From NCBI GenBank assembly GCA_026545765.1, contig CM048844.1, positions 1,736,001 through 1,800,000 on the forward strand: 64,000 nt of DNA, read 5' to 3'. Each line of letters starts with the position of its first letter. The stretch's first letter is position 1. Position numbers and translations under genes: made by a program. Positions 23,510 to 35,150 of the stretch are shown piece after piece. Under the pieces are notes generated by a model, which searched no databases, was not told where the DNA came from, and was given only the letters and a program-made list of their open reading frames with translations. Source of the DNA: Plantago major (Eukaryota; Streptophyta; Magnoliopsida; Lamiales; Plantaginaceae).

Positions 23510-24205
23510 TCATTTCTTGAAAGGAATGCAAGAATGTAAATTCAGAATATAATAAAAAAAATGTGATCTGAATAGAAAACTGACCAGACAGTTAGAATTA
23601 ATGTTTGAGAAGCTGAAGAAGCTCTTCTTCCTCCTGACTCTTGGGATACTCACATTCCTCTCACTCTTCAAAAAGTCATCCAGTGTGGTCGAAAAGCGAG
23701 AACTACCCCTGCCATCAAACTTCTCCTCCTCTCTAAAACTACCCCACCTCCCAGAGCCAAACCTTTTGCTATCCCCCTTTTTCTTGGATCTCACCTCCCG
23801 CCCCGGTACTGGCCTTTTCCGGAACGAAAAGGTGCAGGCAAGGGACAGTGACCGGCCCACATAAGGACCGTCCAACACAGTTGTTGGCAAGGTCATCTCC
23901 GTCATTTTCACATCATCACTCAACAATCTTGGAGGAAACTCCAAACACCTCGCTACCTTCAGCCCGAGTCGTGGGGGTACCTCGTCTCTAGGCTTCCCAG
24001 GGGCCTCCTCCCAAAGAAATGGAATGGAAGCCGACGGGTGGAGAGGCGGAGTCAGCATCAGTGCCTGCTCCCTTGGCTTGCATGGAAGCTTGAATAGAGC
24101 AATTTTTGGTGTCGAATTCGGTTCGTGTTCATATGTTGACATGCCCATGGCTGTGAAGTGTCTACTACTATGTGAAGAAAAAGAACTTGGATTACCTACA
24201 TCCAT
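23510..24205 (-). CDS. DUF688-type plant protein, copy 1, 231 aa
   Basis: Single-exon frame. Early residues ALFKLPCKPREQALMLTPP and ASIPFLWEEAPGKPRDE carry the IPFLWEEAPGKP signature of the plant DUF688 family, whose biochemical role is unknown. The centre is Arg/Lys/Ser rich (FRKRPVPGREVRSKKKGDS) and the tail has a basic segment followed by a hydrophobic stretch (SNCLVSFLFRSHFFYYIL). The first Met is at 24205; a second possible start is the internal MGMSTYEHEPN at 24148, which is the only start shared with copy 2. The last ~30 residues lie in AT-rich sequence and could be non-coding if a splice or another stop is used. It converges with Pcc1. No function can be assigned. Confidence 0.7.
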   Translation of the reverse strand: MDVGNPSSFSSHSSRHFTAMGMSTYEHEPNSTPKIALFKLPCKPREQALMLTPPLHPSASIPFLWEEAPGKPRDEVPPRLGLKVARCLEFPPRLLSDDVKMTEMTLPTTVLDGPYVGRSLSLACTFSFRKRPVPGREVRSKKKGDSKRFGSGRWGSFREEEKFDGRGSSRFSTTLDDFLKSERNVSIPRVRRKKSFFSFSNINSNCLVSFLFRSHFFYYILNLHSCIPFKK

Positions 24206-25183
<978 letters not shown>

Positions 25184-25277
25184 TATTCCTCCGCGCATCA
25201 TATAGTGCTTTTCTTGATATTCTTACACTTGCCAGTAAGACAATCGAAGAATTTGGTCCAGGTTCGGCATTGTGACA
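25184..25277 (+). pseudogene. Partial copy of the Pcc1 last exon
   Basis: Matches the Pcc1 exon from FLRASYSAFLD to the stop (FLRASYSAFLDILTLASKT, ending EEFGPGSAL), with only a few substitutions. It has no promoter, start or acceptor, so it is a gene fragment trapped by the duplication. Confidence 0.85.
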
Positions 25278-25967
25278 TTCAAGTAGTGTTGTTTGCCAGT
25301 ATTACTGTTACCCAGCTAGATTATGATCAGTTGAAAACATTGATTAAATTCGTCTATATATAAGACTACAAGATCTTCATGCTAAGCACAAAAAAGACTG
25401 ACATGGTTGCTGAGATCTCAACATTACATGTAAAAGATATAAGACATAGTACATGATGTGGGACACTCTAATACTACTATCTGAACTCTGAAGCCTGCGT
25501 ATATGACAACTGGTACTGCAACTGTTCAATAATTAGAGGTAGCTAATGGAAAATTAGATACTAATTTGATATAGCTGAGTGCCCATGCCATCATCTATGT
25601 ACGCTTCCATGGAACTGCTTGCTTAAAGCTTGCGTAAATGTCAGCCTGTCATATCATATCAATGCAATCACAATTTAGTAACACTCAGCAAACTTACTTG
25701 GCTTAAACATTCTGGGACGTTTATCTGATCGTTTTCTTATCTCATTTGGTGTATTTTTTCACGAAATTGTATCCATATTATGTTTCCACCATTCCTGATG
25801 CATCATTTTCGCATCTCCCTGTGGTGTTTATCATTAAGCAAGACAACTTTCTGGGCGATTCAGTTTCGAATTCTGATAAACTACATCAGAGTGTTTTATC
25901 TTTTCATTTTCTGTGTTGCACACAGCACACTTTTCATTTTCTTCAAAGAAACGCAAGATTGTGACTT

Positions 25968-26573
25968 TCAGAATATAAAAGAATGTGAACTGAATAGAAA
26001 ACTGACCAGAAAATTAGAATTAATGTTTGACAAGCTGAAGAAGCTCTTCTTCCTCCTGACTCTTGTGATACTCACATTCTTCTCACTCCTCAAAAAGTCA
26101 TCCAGTGTAGTCGAAAAGCCAGAACTACCCCTACCATCAAACTTCTCCTCCTCTCTAAAACTCCCCCACCTCCCAGAGCCAAACCTTTTGCTATCCCCCT
26201 TTTTCTTGGATCTCACCTCCCGCCCAGGTACCGGCCCTTTCCGGAACGAAAATGTGCAGGCAAGGGACAGTGACCGGCCCACATAAGGACCGTCCAGCAC
26301 AGTTGTTGGCGAGGTCATCTCCGTCATTTTCACATCATCACTCACCAATCTTGGTGGCAACTCCAAACACCTCGCTACCTTTGGCCCGAGTCGTGGGGGT
26401 GCCTCGTCTCTAGGCTTCCCGGGGACCTCCTCCCAAAGAAACGGAATTGAAGCTGACGGGTGCAAGGGCGGAGTCAGCATTAGTGCCTGCTCCCTCGGCT
26501 TACATGGAAGCTTGAATAGAGCGAGTTTCGGTGTCGAATTCGGTTCCTGTTGATCATATGTTGACATGCCCAT
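25968..26573 (-). CDS. DUF688-type plant protein, copy 2, 201 aa
   Basis: Close copy of the gene at 23510-24205 with the same IPFLWEEVPGKPRDE block (Ala to Val in WEEAPG). It starts at MGMSTYDQQEPN, because the 5' extension of copy 1 is interrupted here: the equivalent ATG is followed by small indels in a T-rich run (26590-26625) that break the frame. The tail differs (SNFLVSFLFSSHSFIF). The frame is otherwise open, with mostly conservative changes (LGLKVARCLEF to LGPKVARCLEL), so selection on both copies is possible. Function unknown. Confidence 0.65.
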   Translation of the reverse strand: MGMSTYDQQEPNSTPKLALFKLPCKPREQALMLTPPLHPSASIPFLWEEVPGKPRDEAPPRLGPKVARCLELPPRLVSDDVKMTEMTSPTTVLDGPYVGRSLSLACTFSFRKGPVPGREVRSKKKGDSKRFGSGRWGSFREEEKFDGRGSSGFSTTLDDFLRSEKNVSITRVRRKKSFFSLSNINSNFLVSFLFSSHSFIF

Positions 26574-26625
26574 GGCTTTGAAGTATCTACTACGTGAAAA
26601 GAAAAGAAAAACTTGGATTACCTAC

Positions 26626-28488
26626 ATATTGGTGTATACATGAGCATATGTTCTATATATGGTGAGATGAGGGATATGGTATTAATTGAGATGGACATGA
26701 AGAGGCTCCATGTTTCAACTCTTCACGAGTAAAGAATTGAAAGGTAACGGATAGTTTTAATTGGTGGACTAGAGATGTTTAACTAACTAGAATATAATAT
26801 AGTGCTCTTAAAGATGGAATTCTGTATGAAAGTTGGTCAATTTGAGTAAATTATTTTTAATGTAATTTATAGTTGGGGAAGAAGAAGAGTTTTGATAGTG
26901 GGGTAGTTTTTTATGACAACTTTGAATATCAATAATATGAGTAATTTTAAAGTTTTCTTCTATTTACAAATTGTGTGCTATTTGAGTCCATTTTTGCTAG
27001 GTTGTGATGTGACCCTTCAATTTTTAAATGTGTAGCTGTGTGCCCGTAAAGTATAATTTATCGTGCGATGTGTCTTTCCTGATAGTAGCAAGTATCGTGT
27101 GCGGACAGTAAGATCTTCTAAGAGGCACACCACAGTTTAAAATCCGGGGCAAGTTACAATCTAGCAAAGATCATAAGGCAAATTGCACAAACGGATACAT
27201 TTTAGTTCTCGTAAACCAGTTTTATACATAAAAAGTTGTAAAATTGGTTTGATCGGCATTGAAGCAATACCTCCTGTGGATTATCATATACAGACAAGCT
27301 CATTTTTGTAGGGTTTAGGCCAGAGAATTTTGGCTAGTGATTGATGTTACAAGAATTGAGTGATACTACGAAAAAGTAGCCATGGCCAATAAAAGCAAAA
27401 TGCATTAAAGATTGGGAACGTGAAGATGTTGGCTAGTGATAGAAGCTGGTGAAATAACCCTTTGTTCTCAATCTACATTTGCTCCAAGTTGCAAGCCTAA
27501 TAGGAGTACTGTATTTTTAGTCACGTCCCAACTGTTTTCTTTTCTCATTATCATTAAGCATTGATGTTTCAAGATCATCTATCCACAAAAATTGATGTAT
27601 ATCGAAATTGGAATTACCTTGTGCTAATACATTTCATTTTCCTAGTAAATGTATACTTCCATTCAAGGACCCAAGAGAATTTTCACAAATTTTTATCTAC
27701 TGCTCCATCTGTTTGAGAACAAGTAACACATTTAATTTTTGTTATGGATATTAAGGTGCAACGTCATTGATAGTGAAAGAAATCCATCATTGATAGTGGA
27801 AGAAATCCATTTACAATTGTGTCAAAAAATAAAATGTACTTCTTTCATTTCAGAAAAAGTGTTACATTTTATTAAATTATTTACTATTATCGTTTATGAG
27901 TAATTTGTGGTCAAACTCGAAGACAGTTGACCGCAGAATAGTAAAATGTAACACTTTTTCTGAAATGGAAGGAGTACTTCCTAAGTTTCATTATATATTA
28001 AACATTTTACATTAACGGTTTAAGATTAAATCGGAGTTAAAGTTGAAAAATGTTACATTTATTCTGGGACGATGGAAACGATGGGAGTAACAATTAAGTA
28101 CCGATGAAGTAAGAATTATACTTGGATTTAACATGCTCCTTCTAAGCCCACATAAAATGTTTTATAAAGGGCCGGCCCAAAAAGTTCAACTAGAATTGTA
28201 GGGCCTACCCTTTGCAGGGAGCCCTTCCAAAAATTCTCGACGGCCCAAGACAAGCCCAGGCCGAAGAGGGGGTTTGGAAATAGTTTTCAACCAGCAATAG
28301 ACGCGCCTCGGTTAGTACCTCACTAGCTGCGTCATTGCCCCAAGCGCAAAGATGCTCTTCATTTCAAACCACGCCTTTGTTTTATAATCAACTTCTCAAT
28401 TTCCCATTTCTCTTCTTCCAGTATGGGACATTTCACCTTTCTTCTCCAAATACACAAACGACTCTAATTTATTCAATTTTAGCTTCAG
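26626..28488. other. Intergenic with nested MITEs; NMNAT upstream region at the right
   Basis: AT-rich. A clear hairpin MITE lies at 27837-27976, and a looser CTGCTCCATCTGTTTGAG...GACGATGGAAACGATGGGAGTA pair (about 27700-28090) may enclose it. No coding exon is seen. The last ~350 bases should hold the NMNAT promoter and leader. Confidence 0.4.
27837..27976. mobile_element. Stowaway-like MITE, ~140 bp
   Basis: Left end TACTTCTTTCATTTCAGAAA and right end (reverse complement) TACTTCCTTCCATTTCAGAA form inverted repeats of about 38 bases with few mismatches, extending through GTGTTACATTTTA. The TA at both borders fits Stowaway-type target sites. No coding capacity. Confidence 0.8.
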
Positions 28489-31400
28489 ATGGAAGCTGTA
28501 GGTCAGTTGAGATTCTCTGCTGCTCTCTTTATGCACTTTGATTGATTATTGTCTGTTTACTGAATCGATTTTTGCTGCAGATGTACCGCTTCCGTTGGAT
28601 AAATTGGCTCTGGGCCTCATTGATCACGATGCTTTCTCGAGGTATTCCGTGTTTGCATTTGCTTGTTTTAGCTCAAATTCTCTAGGAAAGTTTTGTTACA
28701 GGTGTTTTCCTGATTATTTAGCATATTGATGTGGAGAGGAAGTGTTTAAACTGGATAGGTAGCTGTGTTATTTGTGTGGAGCTTTTCTTTTTTGGACTTT
28801 TATTTATTGCTTCTGGTTTGAAATTCGTTCGCCGGTCACTGGTTTTTGCGTTGACATTCGTTGATTAGTGATCAAGATAGTTTGTATAGGATTCTGGAAT
28901 ATACAGTGTTTCTTTTGGCTGAAGGTCTGTGTGAGGACTTTAGTAGTTATTCAGTTGTAGAGTGGAAGTGTTCTAACTAGATTACGGCATTTTAATATCA
29001 TAGAGCACATTGTATTTCATTTAGGTGTGAGGATTACTTATGCAGTAGGGTATCATGCTTTCAATTCGATTGAACATTTGCTGGTTTCTTGATTGAATAA
29101 CTTTGAGGAGTTATAATCCGAACTTCTTAGTTTAGTTCAGGAATTCAAACAAGCTAAAATGTATATTGAAAGAGAGGGTTATGCTAGATGAATTTACGTT
29201 TTGCTGGACATTAGTAGTTGAATGTATTTACTCCTTGAAGAAGTAAAATCCAGTTTCAAGTTGTCTCAGGCAATTATTCTATGTGAAGTGGTGCAACGAG
29301 ATATATTTATTCTTTAATACATTCTGGTGCCTGGTAAGGAGATTGTAATGTATGGTCTGTCTTTAATGTATGACTTGATTTGGCATGCTTTACTTACAAA
29401 GTATCTGTTGTTCCGTGTTTTAAAAGAGACACTTTTATGTATTCTATATTATACTGTTTTGTTCTGTTTTCCTCATTCCTCTGAGAATATGCTCTTTCTC
29501 AGGGGGAAACTTTATGTAGTGCTAGTATCAGCTGGAAGTTTCAATCCTCCTACATTCATGCACTTGCGTTGTTTTGGTAAATATTATTTTGCCCCGGAAA
29601 TTCTTTGCATACTGTTCCTTTCCAACTTGTTATTCATTCTTTTCCTTTTCTTGTACATTGATAGAATCTCCTTTGTTCCAGCAACTGTATTATAATATTT
29701 TTGTGCTTTATAAAGTGGATTTCACAACATAAATGTACAATCACGTGCTTTATATTGAATTAGTTTTTTGCATTGCTTCTTGTGGTCCAGAGTTGGCAAG
29801 GGATGCTTTAAATTCACAGGGTTCTTGTGTCATAGGAGGTTATATGTCGCCTGTAAATGATTCATACAAAAAAAAGGTACACATTGTCATATTGAGCGTG
29901 GTTAGTTTAGTCTATGGACACATGTAGCATCTGTGCGCTGAACTTTCACATTGATTTTAATTTGCTTTGATCTTTGAGAGATGAGGAGGGGAAGGGTAAG
30001 ATCGGAACTGATGTTTATGGTTTACCTTCCTTGTGAGTCATGACCACGCTTTATAGTTTTCAATTACATGGATCGTTGTACTTTCCAAAAAAACTTATGA
30101 TATCTCTGTAATGAAAAAGATATCCATGTCCATATATATAACTTAGCTGTTTCTGTTAAAAGATTAATTGCCACTAGTCTTAGTAGGTCTATAGCAGAAC
30201 TTTTCATCTTACTTTATAACATGTGTTAGATGGTGAGCCAAGTTTAAAGTCTGCTTCTGCTAATGTTTTGACCTCTTGATCAGGGACTTCTATCTTCTGA
30301 GCACCGTCTTGCTATGTGCGATCTTGCTTGTAGAAGTTCTGAATTTGTAATGGTGGATCCATGGGAGGTTGTTCTCTTGCTGTGCCTCTTACTCAAGAAT
30401 AAAGTCATAGAATGCATCCAGACATCCCTGTGTTATTCAATTTTCCTCCGTTTAGCCACCATGTTTCAGTGCTAATGCAATAAAATTAGTTTTTACAGGC
30501 AAAGCAGAGCACCTACCAAAGAACATTGACGGTTCTTTCCAGAGTCAAAGAGTCTATCTGCACAAGTGGACATGTACCAGGTGGTAAGTTTAAAGTACAT
30601 GTTTAACTCATTACTGACTTTGAACCTTATTTGGGTAGGTATAGCCATAGTACAACCATTTCTATGTCAGTTTGGTATTAACATGAGGAAATGCCCGTCT
30701 TCTATCCCAGTCCATTGCATCAACTTCATTTTTTTCTTCTGTGGTCTGAACACTGCATTAACTTTACTTCAATCTTCCACTAGCTAAATGAATCACTAGT
30801 ACCTTCTAACATCTCCAAAAGGACGCTCATATATCTGCTTAGTACCTAAGTTTATTTGCAGTTCAATTGTGTTATAGTTTCTTAATTAAAGTTTGTGATT
30901 TTTTTCTTTTGGTAGATTCACTTAAGGTCATGCTTGTCTGCGGTTCAGATCTGCTAGAATCTTTCAGTATTCCTGGATTTTGGAATCGTGATCAGGTAAA
31001 GTTCACAAAATTGTACTGCTGAATTTGAATGTCCAGAATATTTTTTAGTCACATGATAATGCTACTTTGCAGTTAGTGTAGGATGACATATATTAATTCT
31101 CCTAAAATGTCTTTTGTTCTATATCCGGGCAAGAATTCAGATTATGCTTGCCCTATTGTTTTCATTTGACAAATGAGAGGACACTTCACTTTTACCCCAC
31201 AATAGCTTGTGTAATTAGTTAATTACTTCCTTAATAAGGCCAATTACTTTAATACTCTTACATATGTATTCAATAACTTATTTATTTCTAACCTTGTGAG
31301 GGAAATCATAGGAATCTTGTTGTTTGGTAGTACTATTCTTTTTTAGTTACAAGAACGTGCCATATGGATAAACTAATAGCTGCAGACTACAGTAAGTGCA

Positions 31401-32163
31401 AAAGTTAATGCCGGTGTAGTGAAGAGTGAATATATATGCACATCGTTTTGATGCAACCTCCTACATTTTACTTGACCCATTCTTTTGGCGTTTCCTTTTC
31501 AGGTCAGAACTATTTGTAGAGACTTTGGGTTGGTCTGTATACGTAGAGGAGACCGTGATGTTCAGGACATAATATCCAAGGATGATATTCTGAAAGAATA
31601 TGTGGTAATTCTATAAACTTCTGCTTCTGATAGTTGCTCCTAACTTTATAGATTGCAAGTACTACTTTCCTGGTAGTTTTTCTGGTTCATGTGTGCGTTG
31701 CACTGCCATTCCATGAGTTACTAACCTTCTTGTATTACGAGATAGTTTAGATATTCATGATAGTATGATGGGGGCCTGGTTTTTAGACTGTGACTAGGAA
31801 ATGAAGATACGAGCTATTTTGGGGAGACATAAAATTGGTTTCCACTCGTATGTTGAATTTGGCCTATTCTTTTTTCTTTTGCAGAATAACATTAAAGTTA
31901 TAGAGGAAGTTGTACCAAACGGAATCAGTTCAACAGGATTGAGGTAAAACCGGCTGGTTCTTGAGATGATCTTGCAATACAGTCTGTCTGAACCCATATA
32001 TCGCTGGGTGCGGCTCAATGACTACATTAATCTGAGCTAAAACTTGTTTGTTCGTGGTGGCAGGGATTGTATATCACGAGGATTATCGGTGAAGTATTTG
32101 ACATCAGATGAAGTGATTAATTACATCAAACAACATAATTTGTACATAGGCAGACCAGACTGA
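28489..32163 (+). CDS. NMNAT: Nicotinamide/nicotinate mononucleotide adenylyltransferase, 247 aa
   Basis: Ten exons join in frame: 28489-28501, 28581-28641, 29503-29576, 29791-29876, 30284-30367, 30499-30583, 30916-30995, 31503-31604, 31885-31943 and 32064-32163. The enzyme transfers AMP from ATP to NMN or NaMN, making NAD or deamido-NAD in the NAD pathway. Residues 36-46, [11 protein letters not shown], form the nucleotidyltransferase (T/H)xGH-type ATP-binding loop of the family. Residues 209-215, ISSTGLR, are the second signature (ISSTxLR). [18 protein letters not shown] and the [11 protein letters not shown] segment also match eukaryotic NMNATs. Length agrees with plant homologues (~240-250), and no transit peptide is apparent, which suggests a cytosolic or nuclear enzyme. 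The first coding exon has only 13 bases (MEAV), followed by a short intron. Confidence 0.92.
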
Positions 32164-32579
32164 AGATGATTTCCTATCCATCCATATATTATATAATGGA
32201 CCGTTGCTATTCAAGCAATTAGATATGAAGAAATCCAATGTGGATTTTCAGTCCTTTTTATTTTTATTTTTATGTCTATTATGGTCAATGTGTGAGGAAT
32301 AGTCATGGCAATTAACTCCCAATGAAAATGAAACGGTTACAGTCACAATTAGTACAATGCAATGCACTTTTGTCTAGATAACTGATAAGGAATGTATATA
32401 ATTATAAATATGCATTCACACACACTGGAGCGTTTCAAATCCCAGTTGCTATTTTTATGCCACCATATATATGTAGTCCAATCCCACAGATTTCTCCATC
32501 TTCCATATACGGTACGTGAGCTCATTAAATTCACAATCTATGGCTACAAGCCTAAACTATAAATTTGTCTCAACTAAAC

Positions 32580-32960
32580 ATCTTATATGGAGTTGTGGTC
32601 CGAAAGAGTTCTGGAGATGTCGTGGCATGGAAACGTAAATGGGTGAATTTTATAATTGATTCAGAGATTGTCTGAGGCACGGGCAACACTGGTGTGCGTA
32701 GAGTTAGCTTTGGAGAGGGATGGACGAATGTTATTATTGAGGGGGATTGCATTGCGTTGATCCGGTCATTGAATCAACTGCCCCATGTTTATCTCCATTT
32801 GGCCTTATAGTCAGAAGCCATCAAGAGGAAGCAGGCTCTTTTTAATTTAATTAGTTTTTCTCACATTTTTCGTTCTGGTAAAATAGTAGCGCATAGCTTG
32901 GCCAAGGATGTCTTGGTAGACATTGAAGGCGAGTTTGTTTTGCCTGTTTGCTTTTCGTTT
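32580..32960 (+). pseudogene. RNase H-like (RVT_3 type) domain remnant
   Basis: Read in one frame, the segment gives LYGVVVRKSSGDVVAW, a stop, WTNVIIEGDCIALIRSLNQ, a second stop, then LFNLISFSHIFRSGKIVAH and SLAKDV. This is the pattern of the plant RNase H-like domain found at the ends of LINE retrotransposons and in related host genes (GxxxRdxxGxv, vExDcxxLi, F.hvxRxgNxvAHxLAk). Two in-frame stops and the loss of the EAxA helix show it is dead. Confidence 0.75.
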
Positions 32961-33011
32961 TCTGCAGTACCTAAAAAAAAAGAAGTGTCATACCAACTTG
33001 ATTTGAATTAG

Positions 33012-33405
33012 GGGCTGTTTGGTATGATTATGCCAGCATTCTTACTCGATTTGGCATGATTTTGGCATGTTAAAACTCGTGTTTGGACCTAATGAAAATT
33101 ACGGCATAAAATGACAACTGACCGAAGCAAACTTGTTGGGCAGGCATATGATTGGATAATGGGTCTGATGTGGACAAATTTTGGCATGCCATAATGCCAA
33201 CTACTTGATCTTGGCATAAGGAATGTGGTCTGTGGCATTTGCACAGTCCACTTGTATGTGGGCCAGGACGTTGGGCTGAATCATGTCGAAAATACAGTAT
33301 CAATCCCAAATACATTATTAGCACTTTGACAAGTATTTTGGCATAGCATGGATTGTGTAAAATCTTGCCGTGAAGAAATTTGCCATAGCCATACCAAACA
33401 CCCAC
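33012..33405. mobile_element. MITE with GGGCTGTTTGGTATG ends, ~390 bp
   Basis: Left end GGGGCTGTTTGGTATGATTA pairs with right end ATAGCCATACCAAACACCCA (reverse complement TGGGTGTTTGGTATGGCTAT). The inside is rich in TTTGGCAT/ATGCCAA words in both orientations. No coding frame. I could not define a target duplication, so the superfamily is left open. Confidence 0.65.
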
Positions 33406-33899
33406 TGGGAACTTAAAAATACAATGTAAAAAGCTAACTTGTTGCTCACACTAATAATTGTCATGGACTATCGTTGAATCATGGGTTTGACTTGTACACA
33501 TTGATTGTAGACAAAATTTTCACCTTTCATCATGAGAAATTTAACTGTATGTTTTATGCCTAAAGGTCTATTTGGACCCGGAGAGACACATATTATGCTA
33601 ATGTTAAAAACAATGTAAATTCGCTGCGTCTTATTCATTATTCACAAATAAAACAAGTAAATAATTAAAATATGCTTATATACGTTCTTTAGTTTACTCT
33701 TAAAAAAAAAAAAAGGGTTCTTTAGTATATACTGTATGATTTTGTTGAGATTTGCTAAGTACATTTAGCATGTTAATTACACTTTAAACAGTGGCTTAGT
33801 GTTCCCCTCTCGCAAACTAAAATTACAATCATGATAGAAATTTGGTGGAAAGTATTTGAAAAAACACTGATGTATTAATCCATTAATAATTTATTTGTT

Positions 33900-34262
33900 A
33901 CCAGAAAAGAAAAGAAAAGAAAGAGGTCTCAAAGACCCTTATTTCAAGAGATTTTGGATCCAATCCGTATATCTACACGTCCATTTTCGAAGTGGAGGAG
34001 TGTAATAATCCTAACACTAATTGATCGTTTTTCGACCATTTGGATGGTGTGATTAATCTTGATATCGATCATACATGTAATGTTTATTAGCATAAGAAAA
34101 CAAACGAGGTCTCAAAGACCCTCATTCCAAGATATTTTGGATCCATCTATCATCATGTACATTTACTGTGAGTGGAGGAGATGAGATGATCTGACCACTA
34201 ATCGATTAATACTCGACCATTTGGATGGTGCGATTAATCTTGATATTGATCCACACGTAATG
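33900..34262. repeat. Tandem duplication, ~180-bp unit, two copies
   Basis: GAGGTCTCAAAGACCCTTAT...GACCATTTGGATGGTGTGAT at about 33923-34083 recurs at about 34105-34262 with substitutions and short indels. Confidence 0.8.
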
Positions 34263-34306
34263 ATGGTATGGTATTGTACGCTTCCAGTCAAATAACGTAG
34301 TACAAA

Positions 34307-34890
34307 TTTGATTATGAAATCGCCTGAAAATCCCTGTATCATTTGTGAGTAAGTACTCTTTACCCTACTCACTTTTAATCAATGTAATATGCGGATTATA
34401 ACATGAGACATGATGTATAGTGCAAGTCATAGCTACTCTAAAGCTGTATATCTAGCGATTTTAAGTATACGTAACAATGTTCAAGTTTCGTTCTTGTTAT
34501 TTTTTCCCGTTTATTTATTACTTACTTTTTTTTCCAGTTTGTACTATCATTTTCTACTATATAAAAATGATATATCACGTAAATGCTAGTAGTATATATG
34601 AATTTGATTATGGAATCACCCCAAAAATCTTGTATCATATGATAATGTGTGTTATTATATACTCTTTACCCTACTCACTTTTAACCGGTGTGATATGCGG
34701 ATCATAACACGAGACATGATGTCCAGTGCAAATCATCGCTATTCTAAAGTAGTATATCTTCGATTTTCAATATATGTAACAACGTTCATGTTATTTTCTC
34801 CCATTTATTTATTACTTACTCTCTTTTTCCAGATTGTAATATTCTTTTTTACTAAATAAAAATAATATATTACGTAAATGCTAGTATCAC
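34307..34890. repeat. Tandem duplication, ~295-bp unit, two copies
   Basis: Both copies run from AATTTGATTATG(A/G)AATC through CTCTTTACCCTACTCACTTT and GAGACATGATG to ATTACGTAAATGCTAGTA-like ends, the first at about 34307-34600 and the second at about 34601-34890. The left neighbour is also a tandem duplication, so this 1-kb spacer has grown by repeated local copying. Confidence 0.8.
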
Positions 34891-35150
34891 ATATTAAAAT
34901 TTGTAATATAATTTCACTTTTGTAATCATAAAGTGTTATATTGGATGTGAGTGTTCTTTCTCTTTATTTTTGTTTTTGTTTGATTTTTGAATTTTCTTAC
35001 ACGTACACACAGAATAGAATTTAAAAAAGGAAACTGCATTTGAGTTTTGACCTCCAATATTTAATTATTTAATTCGTATTTTCACTACCCACCTCTTTCT
35101 ACTCTCTCTCTCTACTCACTCTCAGCTCCGCCATCGTCTGACGGCCGAAG
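34891..35150. promoter_or_regulatory. DMS3 upstream region with CT-rich leader
   Basis: The ATG at 35151 is preceded by a pyrimidine-rich run, CTCTTTCTACTCTCTCTCTC at 35090-35114, typical of plant core promoters and 5' leaders. I see no clear TATA box at the expected distance. Confidence 0.35.

Larger units (their letters stand above)
25184..26625. repeat. Duplicated block, copy 2
   Basis: Counterpart of 22789-24212. Its left end cuts into the Pcc1 last exon, so only the 3' portion of that exon (25184-25277) was carried along. Confidence 0.9.

Noticed and set aside
23601..23864. Plus-strand frame over the DUF688 gene (and its counterpart at 25780-26286)
   Set aside because: Antisense shadow of the minus-strand DUF688 frames. 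The IPFLWEEAPGKP signature supports the minus strand.
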